A stretch of 64,000 bases of DNA from the NCBI GenBank assembly GCA_016715895.1, contig JADJXH010000004.1, forward strand, positions 930,001 through 994,000, read 5' to 3'. The notes under the pieces are model-generated. The model worked only from the letters and a program-made list of their open reading frames with translations, made no database searches and was not told the DNA's origin. How positions within the stretch are numbered: the stretch's first letter is position 1; each line of letters opens with the position of its first letter. Position numbers and translations under genes: made by a program. This document shows, in pieces, positions 8,995 through 19,300 of the stretch. This DNA comes from Flavobacteriales bacterium (GTDB lineage Bacteria; Bacteroidota; Bacteroidia; Flavobacteriales_F; PHOS-HE28).

Positions 8995-10611
8995 TCAACC
9001 GCCGGTGCGCAACTGCTCGTCCGCCTTCAGGAAGATGCTGTCGCTGTCCAGCAGGATGCGGTAGAAGCCTTCGTTGCCCCACACGTTCCGGGCGATCCCG
9101 GCCTTGAGCCGCTGCTCAATGGCCTGTGCGCTGCGGACACGCTCTGCGGGTCGGTCGGCGATGCCCTCCCGGGCCGCATGGGCCAGGAGGTCGGCCCAGA
9201 GCCGGTCGTCCATCCGGAAACGGTCGCGGAACACCAGCGGGTCTCCGAAGGCCTCGAACCGCGCCCGGTCGCGGTCCACCACGTCGAACGCGAACTGGTT
9301 CAACGAGCCGCTGAAGAAGAGCTCGTTCAGGAAGCGGGTCGTGCCGGCGGTATCCGCGGCCACGAACAGGTCCGGGGTGATCCCACCGCCGCCGTATACG
9401 ATGCGGCCGCCCATGGTGCGGAACACCTGCGTGGAGTCCACCTGGGCGCTGTCGGCGTACAGCATCTCGCCATGGTCGAAGCGCTCGGCCAGGTCGTCGG
9501 CATAGTCGATCCCCTCCCCATATGGCCGTTGGATGCTGCGACCGCTCGGGGTGTAGTAGCGTGCGGTGGTGAGCCGCACGGCGCTGTGGTCGGGAAGGTC
9601 GAGGTGTTCCTGTACCAGCCCCTTGCCGAACGACCGCCGGCCCACGATGGTCCCCCGGTCGTTGTCCTGCACCGCACCGGCCAGGATCTCGCTGGCGCTG
9701 GCGCTGCCCTCGTCGATGAGCACGGCCAGCGGCATTGTCTCCAACAGTCCGTTCCGCGTGGCGCGGTAGTCCTGCCGGGGGTGGGAGCGGCCCTGCGTGT
9801 ACACGATCATCCGGCCTTCTGGCAGGAACTCGTCGGCGAGCTCGATGGCCGCGTTGAGGTAGCCGCCGCCATTGCCGCGCAGGTCGAGCACCAGACGCTT
9901 CATGCCCGCCTTCTGCAGGGAACGGGCGGCGTCCACGAACTCCTGATGCGTGGTCCGGGCGAAGCGCACCAGCTTGATGTAGCCGGTGCCGTCGGGGCGC
10001 AGCAGGCTGGCGGCCACGCTGGTGATGGGGATCTTTCCCCGGTGGATGGTGACCTCGAAGGGACGTGCCTGGCCCTTGCGGACTATGGAGACGGTGACCG
10101 AGCTGCCGCCGGGGCCGCGCAAACGCTCCATCACCTGCTCGTTGGTGATGTCCATGCCCGTCATGGCTGCTCCGTCGGCGGCGACGATGCGGTCGCCGGC
10201 CCGGATGCCCAGTGCCGCGCTGGGCCCGCCTTCCACCGGGGCGATCACCACCACGGTATCGTGCTGGATGGCGAACTCCACCCCGATGCCCTCGAAGCTG
10301 CCCTCCAGGGGTTCCTGGGCGGCGCGCAGTTCGGCGGCGCTGATGTAGTAGCTGTGCGGGTCGAGGCGTTGCAGCAGGTCCTGGATCACCTCCTCCACGA
10401 GCTGCGTCTTGGCCACGGTGTCCACGTACTGGCGGTCGATGAGGTCGAGCACCTGGTCCACCTTGTCCGAAGGGCTGGTGCCGCGGGCCACGAAGAGGGC
10501 GGGCAGGGGCATGTGTTCCCGGCGCATGCCGTGGCCGATGAACAGACCGGCCACCAGCGCCAGGCTGAGCAGGAGCGGTAAGGCGGGGTTGATCGTGCGA
10601 GGGTCCCTCAT
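8995..10611 (-). CDS. S41 family carboxyl-terminal processing peptidase
   Basis: A 538-residue envelope serine protease of the CtpA/Prc type. N-terminal membrane anchor or signal at about 9-27, a PDZ domain at roughly 100-190 (VEFAIQHDTVVVIAPVEGG, GIRAGDRIVAADG) and the S41 catalytic core. The Ser nucleophile is Ser303 in EGSASASE and the general-base Lys is Lys330 in SFGKGLVQ. The C-terminal extension after about 410 is common in Bacteroidota homologues. The ATG overlaps the stop of the dCMP deaminase gene (ATGA). Confidence 0.94.
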   Translation of the reverse strand: MRDPRTINPALPLLLSLALVAGLFIGHGMRREHMPLPALFVARGTSPSDKVDQVLDLIDRQYVDTVAKTQLVEEVIQDLLQRLDPHSYYISAAELRAAQEPLEGSFEGIGVEFAIQHDTVVVIAPVEGGPSAALGIRAGDRIVAADGAAMTGMDITNEQVMERLRGPGGSSVTVSIVRKGQARPFEVTIHRGKIPITSVAASLLRPDGTGYIKLVRFARTTHQEFVDAARSLQKAGMKRLVLDLRGNGGGYLNAAIELADEFLPEGRMIVYTQGRSHPRQDYRATRNGLLETMPLAVLIDEGSASASEILAGAVQDNDRGTIVGRRSFGKGLVQEHLDLPDHSAVRLTTARYYTPSGRSIQRPYGEGIDYADDLAERFDHGEMLYADSAQVDSTQVFRTMGGRIVYGGGGITPDLFVAADTAGTTRFLNELFFSGSLNQFAFDVVDRDRARFEAFGDPLVFRDRFRMDDRLWADLLAHAAREGIADRPAERVRSAQAIEQRLKAGIARNVWGNEGFYRILLDSDSIFLKADEQLRTGG

Positions 10612-11063
10612 GCGGGGTCGGGGTCCAATTGCTGCAGGGCCACTCCGCCGCGGGCCAGCAGGTCAAGCCCGGAGGGGTCCTTGTAGGCGGTGAGGTACAC
10701 CAGGCGCTTGATGCCGGCCTGCAGGATGAGCTTGCTGCATTCCTTGCAGGGCGAGTGCGTGAGGTACAACGTCGCTCCCCGCGCATTGTTTGTGCTTCGG
10801 GCCACTTTCATGATGGCGTTGGCCTCGGCGTGCAGCACGTACCAGAGCGTCATGCCGTTCTCATCCTCGCAGTCGTTGGGGAAGCCCGTGGGGGTGCCGT
10901 TGTAGCCGTCGCTGATGATCATGCCTTCGCGTACGATGAGGGCGCCCACCTTCTTGCGCGTGCAGTGGCTCAGCTTCGCCCATTCCTGGGCCATGCGCAT
11001 GTAGGCACGGTCGTAGCGTTCCTGTTTCCGGGGGTCGGCGTAGACGAGGGCTTCCTGCTGCAT
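10608..11063 (-). CDS. dCMP/deoxycytidylate deaminase family protein
   Basis: Zinc-dependent deaminase, probably dCMP to dUMP for thymidylate synthesis. The 151-residue protein has HAEANA (His78, Glu80) and PCKEC (Cys106, Cys109), plus ISDGYNGTPTGF typical of the ComEB/dCMP deaminase group. Start chosen at ATG 11061-11063. An in-frame ATG 15 bases upstream is possible; further extension would run into a palindromic repeat and tRNA-Leu. Coupled to the S41 protease gene by an ATGA overlap. Confidence 0.9.
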   Translation of the reverse strand: MQQEALVYADPRKQERYDRAYMRMAQEWAKLSHCTRKKVGALIVREGMIISDGYNGTPTGFPNDCEDENGMTLWYVLHAEANAIMKVARSTNNARGATLYLTHSPCKECSKLILQAGIKRLVYLTAYKDPSGLDLLARGGVALQQLDPDPA

Positions 11064-11075
11064 GTGACCGGAACG

Positions 11076-11169
11076 CATGTGCCCATGTGGCCATGTGCCT
11101 GTGTGCGCGTCGCGCCACGGGATCCGGCTCAGGCATGGCCACATGCTCGCATGAGCACATGGGCACATG
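11076..11169. repeat. Palindromic CATGTG-type repeat between tRNA-Leu and the deaminase gene
   Basis: The left part (11076-11100) repeats CATGTG with short spacers. The right part (11134-11169) contains its inverted counterpart, ending in GGGCACATG; the outermost 14 bases of each arm are perfect inverted copies. A large hairpin or cruciform can form. It sits where the deaminase promoter would be expected. It is built on the same plan as the repeat inside radA but with another unit. Confidence 0.75.
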
Positions 11170-11173
11170 ATGG

Positions 11174-11258
11174 TGGTACCCAGGGCGGGACTCGAACCCG
11201 CACGAATTGCTTCACTGGTGTTTGAGACCAGCGCGTCTACCGATTCCGCCACCTGGGT
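11174..11258 (-). tRNA. tRNA-Leu (anticodon CAA)
   Basis: Acceptor stem ACCCAGG/CCTGGGT, D arm GGCGGAATCGGTAGACGC, anticodon stem CTGGT/ACCAG around loop CTCAAAC (anticodon CAA), a class II long variable arm, T arm GCGGG-TTCGAGT-CCCGC, discriminator A and an encoded CCA (11174-11176). Reads TTG leucine codons. Confidence 0.95.
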
Positions 11259-11280
11259 GGGGGGACCCTTTATTGGAGCG

Positions 11281-11288
11281 CGAAGATA
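11281..11288 (-). promoter_or_regulatory. Putative -7 element (TATCTTCG) for tRNA-Leu
   Basis: TATCTTCG on the minus strand, 22 bases before the tRNA 5' end. The same octamer precedes aspS and the 58-kb cargo gene, suggesting a TAnnTTYG variant of the -7 element in this genome. Confidence 0.45.
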
Positions 11289-11448
11289 GCGGCTGGGAGC
11301 TGCTTCATCGGTCCAAGGGTCCTGGCGCACAGGATGGGTCCACCGACCGATGGCCATCACCCGTTCCATGGCTTGGGACCAGCAGATGGGGCCAACATCA
11401 TGCGAAGAAGCGCTGTTCGCCTATCTTGTTCGTCGATAACGGTCTCCC

Positions 11449-12393
11449 ATGTCCTACACGTTCAGTCGGTTGTTCCGATCCCTGGCCACGACCCTCGTCG
11501 CCGGATCGTTCAGCGCCAGCGTGATGGCCCAGTCCAACGTGTGGTTGGCCGACGGCACGGTCTGGATGGAAGGGTATTGGTGCTGTCCTCCGGGCACACC
11601 GACATGCGGCGATATGGTCAAGGACCGACGGGTGGTGGATGGAGACACCTTGATCAATGGGCACCTCTACAAAAAGGTCTATCAGTCCAGCTTGATCATA
11701 GAAAAGGACTGCGGTGTACCCCCGGGTACCTGCGTAGGTACGGTGATCGTTGACGACCACGGCGTGCCATCCTTGTTCCTCCGCGATACCCTCGGCTCGA
11801 TGTATCGCCTGGTGAATGGCGTGGAGCACTTGTTGTACGATATGGACCTGGAGGTGGGTGACACCGTTGTGCAGACCGTGATGTGGCCCTGGCCCAGCGC
11901 TGTCGTGCTTTCCATCGACAGCGTTGTTGTTCAAGGTTCGTTCCGAAGGAGATTCCAGACCGGCCAGTTCTCCCTTATCGAGGGCGTGGGTTGGAGCGGG
12001 AACGGGTACGATTGGTTCGGCTTTTTACAGCCCCCATACCTCGGATATTGCAGCTACTGGGGCTTCTGCTACAGCGTGGCCGACACCACTTATTTTCCGG
12101 AGAACGGGGAGGCCTGTGCCCTACCCACGGCCATACCAACGCACGTCGCGGGAACCACCATCCCCCGGATCCATCCCAACCCGGCGAGTGATCTCCTTGT
12201 TCTGGAGATACCGCTCGGTGCGCTGCATGTGAGGGTGATGGGCGCCACGGGTGCCGAGGTGTGGAGGATGGAGCATCCGCCGACCGGTCGGATGTCGATC
12301 CCGCTCAGCGCTTTCGAAGCCGGGGCCTACGTGGTGGAAGTGCGCACGGGGTCGGCCGTGAGCAGCCGGCGCTTCATCGTCGCCCGACCTTGA
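11449..12393 (+). CDS. Secreted T9SS type A sorting domain-containing protein
   Basis: A 314-residue protein with a Sec signal peptide ending near VMAQ (about residue 28) and a C-terminal domain starting IHPNPASDLLVLEIP and ending SRRFIVARP, the pattern of T9SS type A sorting domains. The middle is Cys- and aromatic-rich (WCCPPGTPTC, YCSYWGFCYS) and resembles no family I recognise. Expected to be exported across the outer membrane, with the C-terminal domain removed. A weak TATCTTGT element lies 20 bases upstream of the ATG. Confidence 0.85.
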   Translation: MSYTFSRLFRSLATTLVAGSFSASVMAQSNVWLADGTVWMEGYWCCPPGTPTCGDMVKDRRVVDGDTLINGHLYKKVYQSSLIIEKDCGVPPGTCVGTVIVDDHGVPSLFLRDTLGSMYRLVNGVEHLLYDMDLEVGDTVVQTVMWPWPSAVVLSIDSVVVQGSFRRRFQTGQFSLIEGVGWSGNGYDWFGFLQPPYLGYCSYWGFCYSVADTTYFPENGEACALPTAIPTHVAGTTIPRIHPNPASDLLVLEIPLGALHVRVMGATGAEVWRMEHPPTGRMSIPLSAFEAGAYVVEVRTGSAVSSRRFIVARP

Positions 12394-12484
12394 CGGACCT
12401 TGGGGTCAAGAGGTGAAGGGTTGACCATGGACGGTCGACCGATGGGCTTTTCCTCCGCCCGGACCTAGGGATGCCGGCGCGAGC

Positions 12485-14026
12485 TCAGAGCTGCTTCAAC
12501 AGCCCCCTTAGGTCCACCTTCTCGCCCACGATCCGCTCCACCTCGCTGATGGGCACGCGCTCCTGCTTCATGCTGTCGCGCTCGCGGATGGTGACGGCGT
12601 TGTCGGTGAGCGTCTCGTGGTCCACGGTAATGCAGTAGGGCGTGCCGATGGCGTCCTGGCGGCGGTAGCGCTTGCCGATGGAGTCCTTCTCGTCGTACTG
12701 GCAGTTGTGGTCCAGCTTCAGGCGGTCCATGATGGCGCGGGCCTTCTCGGGCAGACCGTCCTTCTTGATCAGCGGCAGCACGGCCACCTTCACGGGCGCA
12801 AGGGCGGCCGGGATGCGCAGCACCACGCGCTCCTCGCCGTTGTCGAGCTTCTCCTCATCGTAGGCCGCGCTGAGGATGGCGAGGAACATGCGGTCCAGAC
12901 CGATGCTCGTCTCCACCACGTAGGGCACGTAGCTCTCGTTGGCCTCGGGGTCGAAGTAGGTGAGCTTGCGGCCGCTGAACTTCTCGTGGTTGGCCAGGTC
13001 GAAGTCGGTGCGGCTGTGGATGCCCTCGAGCTCCTTGAAGCCCATGGGGAACTTGAACTCGATGTCGCAGGCCGCGTCGGCATAGTGCGCCAGCTTGATG
13101 TGGTCGTGGTATCGGTAGTTCTCCGCCGGCAGGCCCAGCGCGCGGTGCCAGGCCATGCGCTTGGCCTTCCAGTGCTCGTACCACTCCTGCTGGGTGCCGG
13201 GCTTGATGAAGAACTGCATCTCCATCTGCTCGAACTCGCGCATGCGGAAGATGAACTGGCGCGCCACGATCTCGTTGCGGAAGGCCTTGCCGGTCTGCGC
13301 GATGCCGAAGGGGATCTTCATCCGCGCGCTCTTCTGCACGTTGAGGAAGTTGACGAAGATGCCCTGGGCGGTCTCGGGGCGCAGGTAAATGGTGCTGCTC
13401 TCGCCGCTCACGCTGCCCAGCTCGGTGGCGAACATCAGGTTGAACTGGCGCACATCGGTCCAGTTGCCCGTGCCGCTGATGGGGCATTTGATCTCCTCGT
13501 CGATGATCAGCTGGCGCAGGGCGGCCAGATCGTTGGCCTCCAGGGCGGCCTTCATGCGGCCCTCCACGGCATCGATGCGCTCCTGGCTGCGCTTCACGTT
13601 GGGGTTGGTGGCGCGGAACTGGGCCTCGTCGAAGGCCTCGCCGAACTTCCTGCGGCCCTTCTCCACCTCCTTCTCGATCTTGTCGGCGTACTTGGCCATG
13701 TGCTCCTCGAGCAGCACGTCCGCGCGGTAGCGCTTCTTGCTGTCCTTGTTGTCGATGAGCGGATCGTTGAAGGCGTCCACATGGCCGCTGGCCTTCCAGG
13801 TGGTGGGGTGCATGAAGATGGCCGCGTCGATGCCCACGATGTTCTCGTTGAGCTTGGTCATGGCCTCCCACCAATAGCGGCGGATGTTGTTCTTCAGCTC
13901 GGCACCATAGGGGCCGTAGTCGTACGTGGCGCTTAGGCCGTCGTAGATCTCGCTGCTGGGGAACACGAAGCCATACTCCTTGGCATGGCCGATGAGGGTC
14001 TTGAGGCGGTCTTCCTGGTTGCTCAT
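12485..14026 (-). CDS. glyS: Glycine--tRNA ligase (dimeric, eukaryote-like type)
   Basis: Class II aminoacyl-tRNA synthetase of the single-chain alpha2 type. The chosen ATG at 14024-14026 (MSNQEDRLKTLIGHAKEYGF) gives 513 residues, the usual length. The frame is open far upstream but that part runs antisense through the next gene. Recognisable segments: SSEIYDGLSATYDYGPYG, RPETAQGIFVNF, GKAFRNEI, REFEQMEMQFF and the C-terminal anticodon-binding domain. Confidence 0.97.
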   Translation of the reverse strand: MSNQEDRLKTLIGHAKEYGFVFPSSEIYDGLSATYDYGPYGAELKNNIRRYWWEAMTKLNENIVGIDAAIFMHPTTWKASGHVDAFNDPLIDNKDSKKRYRADVLLEEHMAKYADKIEKEVEKGRRKFGEAFDEAQFRATNPNVKRSQERIDAVEGRMKAALEANDLAALRQLIIDEEIKCPISGTGNWTDVRQFNLMFATELGSVSGESSTIYLRPETAQGIFVNFLNVQKSARMKIPFGIAQTGKAFRNEIVARQFIFRMREFEQMEMQFFIKPGTQQEWYEHWKAKRMAWHRALGLPAENYRYHDHIKLAHYADAACDIEFKFPMGFKELEGIHSRTDFDLANHEKFSGRKLTYFDPEANESYVPYVVETSIGLDRMFLAILSAAYDEEKLDNGEERVVLRIPAALAPVKVAVLPLIKKDGLPEKARAIMDRLKLDHNCQYDEKDSIGKRYRRQDAIGTPYCITVDHETLTDNAVTIRERDSMKQERVPISEVERIVGEKVDLRGLLKQL

Positions 14027-14345
14027 GCTGGTGGTGCGAACGCTCTGGAAACCTTCAGCGTCGCGGGCGCAAAGATGGGCAGCGGGGCACGAACGCCGGG
14101 TGTTGCGGACGACCGGCCTTCGGTCAGGTGCGTCGGCGTGATCGTCAGCTTCCGGCCGCCTTCCGTCGGATCGCCGCGCGGAAACGGCAGGCCAGGACGT
14201 TGGATCGGGTCGGAAGCGCATGGTGAGGAACAGCGTCGAACACACCGGCCCGTCAACACGTGCGTGTGCGCAACTTGGGGGTGTCCCCGACAGGCCTCCG
14301 CAGGCCCTCCGGGTACTTTCGGCGCGGCCGCTCGTGCGTTCGGCC
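14027..14345. other. Divergent intergenic region, no gene seen
   Basis: About 320 bases between glyS (leftward) and the T9SS block (rightward). Apart from the putative -7 element at 14314-14321 I see no coding signal, RNA gene or repeat. The open frames crossing it are upstream extensions of flanking frames. Confidence 0.6.
14314..14321 (+). promoter_or_regulatory. Putative -7 element (TACTTTCG) for the T9SS block
   Basis: TACTTTCG lies 24 bases before the GTG at 14346 and supports that start over the ATG at 14220. No clear TTG at the right distance. Confidence 0.4.
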
Positions 14346-15359
14346 GTGACCGTGCCCACCTTGCTGCGAACCATCCTGTTGTTGCCGCCCCTGCTGGCGT
14401 GCGCGCCCATGGCGTGGGCCCAACCGGTGAACGATGATTGCGCCTCGGCACTGACGCTCTGTGCCCAGCAGCCGCTCACGGGCAACAACACGGGCGCGGT
14501 GGGCATCCCGGGCTTCTGCCCGGGCACCAACAGCGTGCTGTGGTACACCTTCACGACCAACTCGCAGGGCGGCGCGGTGAACGTGACCATCAACGGCCTG
14601 GACTGTCCGGTGGTGGCCGGCATGGACAACGAGCTGAGCGTGATCGTGCTGAGCGGGGACGGCAGCTGCCAGCCGGGCAGCTTCACGGCGGTGGGCAACT
14701 GCACGCAGGATTCGGTGGACTTCACCATGACCACGGACAGCCTTTCGCCCAACACCCAGTACTGGGTGCTGGTGAGCGGCGTGGCCGACAATGGGGCCAC
14801 GATCAGCGCACAATGCGACTTCGGGGTCACCCTTGGAGGTCCGGGTGCGGACATCGTGGGGGTGGACTTCAGCGCGGGCGAGGATGTGGAGATCGGCGAG
14901 GGCGAGTTCGCGGAACTGGAGGCCACGGGCGGCACCACCTACACCTGGACGCCGAACGCAGGGCTCAGCGACGACGCCATTCCCGATCCGCTGGCCAACC
15001 CGTCGGAGACCACCACGTACACGGTGACCACGCAGCTGAACGGCTGCACGTACAGCGATGAGGTGCTGGTGGAGGTGATCCGGCGCATCCAGCCCACCAA
15101 CACCTTCACGCCCAACGGCGACGGGCACAACGACACCTGGACCATCTTCGGCATCTCGGACTACCCGGCCTGCGAGGTGACCATCTACGACCGCTGGGGC
15201 CAGCGTGTCTTCCGCGATGTGGGCTACACGGAGCCTTGGGACGGCACCAACGGCGGGGCGGGATTGCCGATGGCCACGTACTACTACCACATCGTGCTCA
15301 ACACCCGGGAGGGTGGGTCCGCTGCGGCCTACACCGGGTCCATCACCATCGTGCGATGA
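14346..15359 (+). CDS. T9SS type B (gliding motility-associated C-terminal domain) cargo protein, short
   Basis: A 337-residue secreted protein. GTG start chosen because a Sec signal (LLRTILLLPPLLACAPMAWAQ) follows directly; upstream in-frame codons do not look coding. Mature part starts PVNDDCASALTLC, a pattern common in secreted Bacteroidota proteins, followed by an Ig-like segment (TYTWTPNAGLSDD...) and a type B C-terminal domain (TFTPNGDGHNDTW, YDRWGQRVF, YYYHIVLN). Type B domains are commonly paired with PorP/SprF proteins, and a PorP/SprF gene overlaps its stop (ATGA). Likely a surface adhesin-like cargo of the T9SS. Confidence 0.88.
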   Translation: MTVPTLLRTILLLPPLLACAPMAWAQPVNDDCASALTLCAQQPLTGNNTGAVGIPGFCPGTNSVLWYTFTTNSQGGAVNVTINGLDCPVVAGMDNELSVIVLSGDGSCQPGSFTAVGNCTQDSVDFTMTTDSLSPNTQYWVLVSGVADNGATISAQCDFGVTLGGPGADIVGVDFSAGEDVEIGEGEFAELEATGGTTYTWTPNAGLSDDAIPDPLANPSETTTYTVTTQLNGCTYSDEVLVEVIRRIQPTNTFTPNGDGHNDTWTIFGISDYPACEVTIYDRWGQRVFRDVGYTEPWDGTNGGAGLPMATYYYHIVLNTREGGSAAAYTGSITIVR

Positions 15360-16294
15360 GGGCGACCCTGCTGCTGCTGACCGTGCTCTTCGCCGCGTTG
15401 TTGCGGGCGCAGCAGGTGCCGCAGTACTCGCAGAACGTGCTCAACTACTTCAACATCAACCCGGCGGTGGCGGGCAGCAAGGACTGCATCGATGTGCGGC
15501 TGGGCTTCCGCAAGCAATGGGTGGGCTTCGAGAACGCGCCCACCACGGGCTGGGCCAGCGTGCATGCCACCATCCGCAACAAGAAGAAGCCCTACCTCAA
15601 GGGCAAGCACGGCATCGGTGGTTATGTGGAGGCCGACGATACCGGTCCGCTGGGCTACACGCTGATCAACCTGGCCTACGCCTACCATGTGCGGATGAAC
15701 AAGGACCATTACCTGGCCATGGGCACCTTCCTCGGGGTGAAGCAGCAGAAGTTCGATGTGGGGCAGACGCTGGTGGCGGACTTCAACGACCCGGTGCTGG
15801 CCAGCAGGAGCTCCTCGTTCGTGTTCCCCATCATCTCGCCCGGCATCTGGCTGTACAGCAAGACCTACTGGGCAGGCCTCAGCGTGCACCAGCTGCTGAA
15901 CAACCGCGTGCCCGGCATCGGGGTCGATTCGCGGCTGAGCCCGCACTATTTCCTGAGCGCAGGCTATCGCTGGCGCATCGGCCGAAAGACCTCGGTGACG
16001 CCCAATGCCCTGATCAAGCTTTCGCGCGGTTCGCCGATGGCCATGGACATCAACGCCATGCTGGAGTGGAACCGCGTGCTGGGCATCGGGGTTAGCTACC
16101 GCAACCAGGACGCGGTGGTGGCCATGGTGAAGTTCGGCTTCCTCAAGTTCTTCACCCTGGGCTACGCGTACGACATCACCACCTCCAAGCTGAAGGCCGC
16201 CAGCAGCAACACGCACGAGGTGATCCTGGGCATCACGCCCTGCATCCCGGTCGATCCCAGCAAGCGCATCGTCAGCTGCCCCATCTTCGAATAG
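15356..16294 (+). CDS. PorP/SprF family type IX secretion outer-membrane protein (copy 1)
   Basis: A 312-residue protein with a signal peptide (to about residue 19) and the PorP/SprF hallmarks near the N-terminus: VPQYSQN, NPAVAGS, RKQWVGF. Beta-barrel-like alternating pattern, ending near SNTHEVILGI as PorP proteins do. PorP/SprF proteins help export and anchor type B cargo. The ATG at 15356 overlaps the stop of the preceding cargo gene, indicating co-translation and a dedicated pair. Confidence 0.92.
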   Translation: MRATLLLLTVLFAALLRAQQVPQYSQNVLNYFNINPAVAGSKDCIDVRLGFRKQWVGFENAPTTGWASVHATIRNKKKPYLKGKHGIGGYVEADDTGPLGYTLINLAYAYHVRMNKDHYLAMGTFLGVKQQKFDVGQTLVADFNDPVLASRSSSFVFPIISPGIWLYSKTYWAGLSVHQLLNNRVPGIGVDSRLSPHYFLSAGYRWRIGRKTSVTPNALIKLSRGSPMAMDINAMLEWNRVLGIGVSYRNQDAVVAMVKFGFLKFFTLGYAYDITTSKLKAASSNTHEVILGITPCIPVDPSKRIVSCPIFE

Positions 16295-16300
16295 GACCCC

Positions 16301-19300
16301 ATGAAGGACCACGGACCCCGAACGCTCTTCCGCCCGGCACTGCTGTTCACGCTCCTTCTTATGGGGGCGGTGGCCAGTGCACAGGACGTCCTCTATTGGA
16401 CCGGCGGTGAGGGCCGCTGGAGCGATGCCCGCATGTGGTCCGCATCGCCGGACGGTGCGGGTGGAGCGGGGGTGCCGGATGAGGACACCGAGGTGCGCAT
16501 CGGTGGGGACGGGGAGGTGGAGGTGGGTGTGGAAGGGGTGGTGGCCTGCCGCTCGCTGCATGTGGATGCGCGGGCCGCGCGTGTGCGTGTGCATGGAGGC
16601 CCGGGCGCACGCGTGACGATCGCAGGCGGCTGGGTGATGGCGGGAGAGGCGCGGATGGCCGTGGAAGGCGGTGTGCGGCTCACGGGCCGGGCCGGTGATG
16701 CGGTGCTTGATCTCCACGGCGTGGAGGTGGCGAACGATGTGGTGCTGGACGGTTCCGGCAGCTGGGACCTGCTGAGCGCGCTGGTGGTCGATGCCGCGCA
16801 TACCGTGCGGTTGGAGCGTGGCGAATTGCGGCTGAACGGCGGGGTGCTGAACGCCGGTGCGCTCGTCGTCGGGCCGCGCGCCGAGCGGGCGTTGAAGGCC
16901 GCCGGCGCCATGGTCCTTGTGGACCGGCTGGAGGGTGCTGGTGCGGGGCGGATGGCCTGGGAGCCCACCACCACCCTGCTGGTGAACGGTGCCGCCCGAC
17001 GCTGGGACGGTACGGCCGTGGGGCAGGAGGACCTGATGCGGATGGCGGTGAACTGTGGCACCGGAACCGGGCAGATCCCTTTCCAGGTGAACGCGGTGGT
17101 CACCAGCGACTTCAACGGGTTCGGGGTGAGCTGCAATGGCGTGTGCGATGCGGCGGTGAACGTCTCCATCCAGGGAGGCATCGGGCCTTTCGCCATCCAA
17201 TGGCAGGGCGGCCCCAATGGCACGGGCACCGCGCTGCCGTGGGTGAACACCTGCGCCGGGAACAAGCTCGTGATCGTCACCGACCTCGGCCAGAACGTGG
17301 GCTGCTTCGCCTCGGTCCTGGTGACCCCTCCGCCGCCCCTGGGGGTCGTCTTCTTCGGCCTGAACCCACCGGCCTGTGCGAACGTGTGCAACGGCACCGC
17401 GATCACCTTCCCCGGTGGTGGCACCGGCTTCGGCTACCAATACGACTGGAACAACGGAGCGGAGACCGTTCCGAACCCGACGCAGCTCTGCGCCGGCGTC
17501 AACTCCTTGGAGATCATCGATGCGAACGGCTGTGTCTTCGACACCACCTTCACCATCACCCTGCTTCCGCTCGAAGCCACGCTGCAGAGCACACCGCCGA
17601 GCTGCGCCGGGGACTGCGACGGGACCGCTGAGGTCACCGTCACGGGCGGCACGCCGGGCTACACGTACGACTGGCAGCCCGGCAGCCCGGTGGGCGACGG
17701 GACCGCCCAGGTGATCGGGCTTTGTGCGGGCACCTATACCGTGCTGGTGGCGGATGCCAACGGCTGCGACACGCTGATTACCTTCGACCTGGTGGCGCCA
17801 CCGGCGATCGAGCCCAACCTGGTGATCACGCCGGCCACCTGCGCTGATGCCTGCGATGGAACGGCCACGGCCACCCCATCCGGAGCGCCGGGTCCGTTCA
17901 CTTTCCTGTGGACGCCTGCACCCGGAAGCGGGCAGGGCACCGGAACTGCCACGGGCCTGTGCGCCGGACCCGGCACGGTGCTCATCACCGATCAGACAAC
18001 GGGCTGCGACACCCTTGTGCCTTTCCTCATCGCTTCGCCGCCACCGCTGCAGGCCACATTGTCCGCCGTGAACGCCACCTGTGCGAACACCTGTGACGGC
18101 AGTGCCGGAGTGGTGGTGAGCGGGGGCACGCCCGGCTACACGTACACCTGGAGCCCGGCCCCGGGCGCGGGCCAGGGCACACCGGACGTCACCGGGCTCT
18201 GTGCGGGCAACTACACCCTGCTGGTGGCGGACGCGGCCGGTTGCGACACCCTGATCGCCTTCGCCATCACGGCGCCGCCGCCGCTTGTCGTGTCCTTGGA
18301 CACCACCTCGGTGAGCTGCTCGGGCGCCTGCGATGGGGAGGCCTCCGTGCTGGTGAGCGGTGGCACACCCGGTTACACCATCTCCTGGTCCAACGGACAG
18401 GGCGGACCTGGGATCACGGCCTTGTGCGCGGGCCCGTACAGCGTGACCGTGTCCGACGCCAACGGCTGTGACACCACGCTGGCCTTCGTGCTCGCCGAAC
18501 CGCCGCCGCTGGATGCCACACCCGCGCAGACGAACGTGACCTGCGGCGGGCAGTGCGATGGCACGGCCTCCGTGGCCGTGAACGGTGGCACACCGGGCTA
18601 CACCTATGTGTGGACGCCCGCACCCGGGGGAGGCCAGGGCACTCCTGATGCGACGGATCTGTGCGCTGGCGCGTACAGCGTGCTGATCACCGATGCGAAC
18701 GGGTGCACGTTCACGGTACCGTTCACCATCCTTGATGCGGTGCCCTTGCAGTTCTCGCTCAACGTGCAGGACGCGTCCTGCCCGGGTGTATGCGATGGTG
18801 AAGTGGGGGTGATCATCACCGGCGGCACCCCGACGTACACCTACCTGTGGTCTCCGGCGCCCGGTGCCGGCCAGGGCAGCCCGAACGTCACCGGCCTGTG
18901 CGCCGGTCCCTACCAGTTGACCGTGACCGACGCCTTGGGTTGCGACAGCACCATCGCTTTCACGGTGAACGCGCCCTCGGCCATCCTTCCGAACGAAGTG
19001 GTGGTGGAGCCGGTGTGCGCGGGTTCCTGCGATGGCAGCATCACGCTCGCGCCCACGGGAGGCACTGGCGTGTACACCTACGGGTGGACGCCGCAACCGC
19101 CCAATGGGCAGGGACAGCCGCAGGCCACGGGCCTGTGCGCAGGAGTGTGGACCGTCACCATCACCTCCGGTGGCTGTGATACCACGCTCACGATCGACCT
19201 GCAGGCCCCCCCGTCGCTGGATGTGCAACTGACACCGACGGACGCCAGTTGCGCCGATGAGTGCGATGGATCCGCCACGGCCGCGGTGAGCGGGGGCACT

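Noticed and set aside
14027..14938. Extended N-terminus of glycyl-tRNA synthetase (to 817 residues)
   Set aside because: The extra part is antisense to the short type B cargo gene and the enzyme already has its usual length from 14026.
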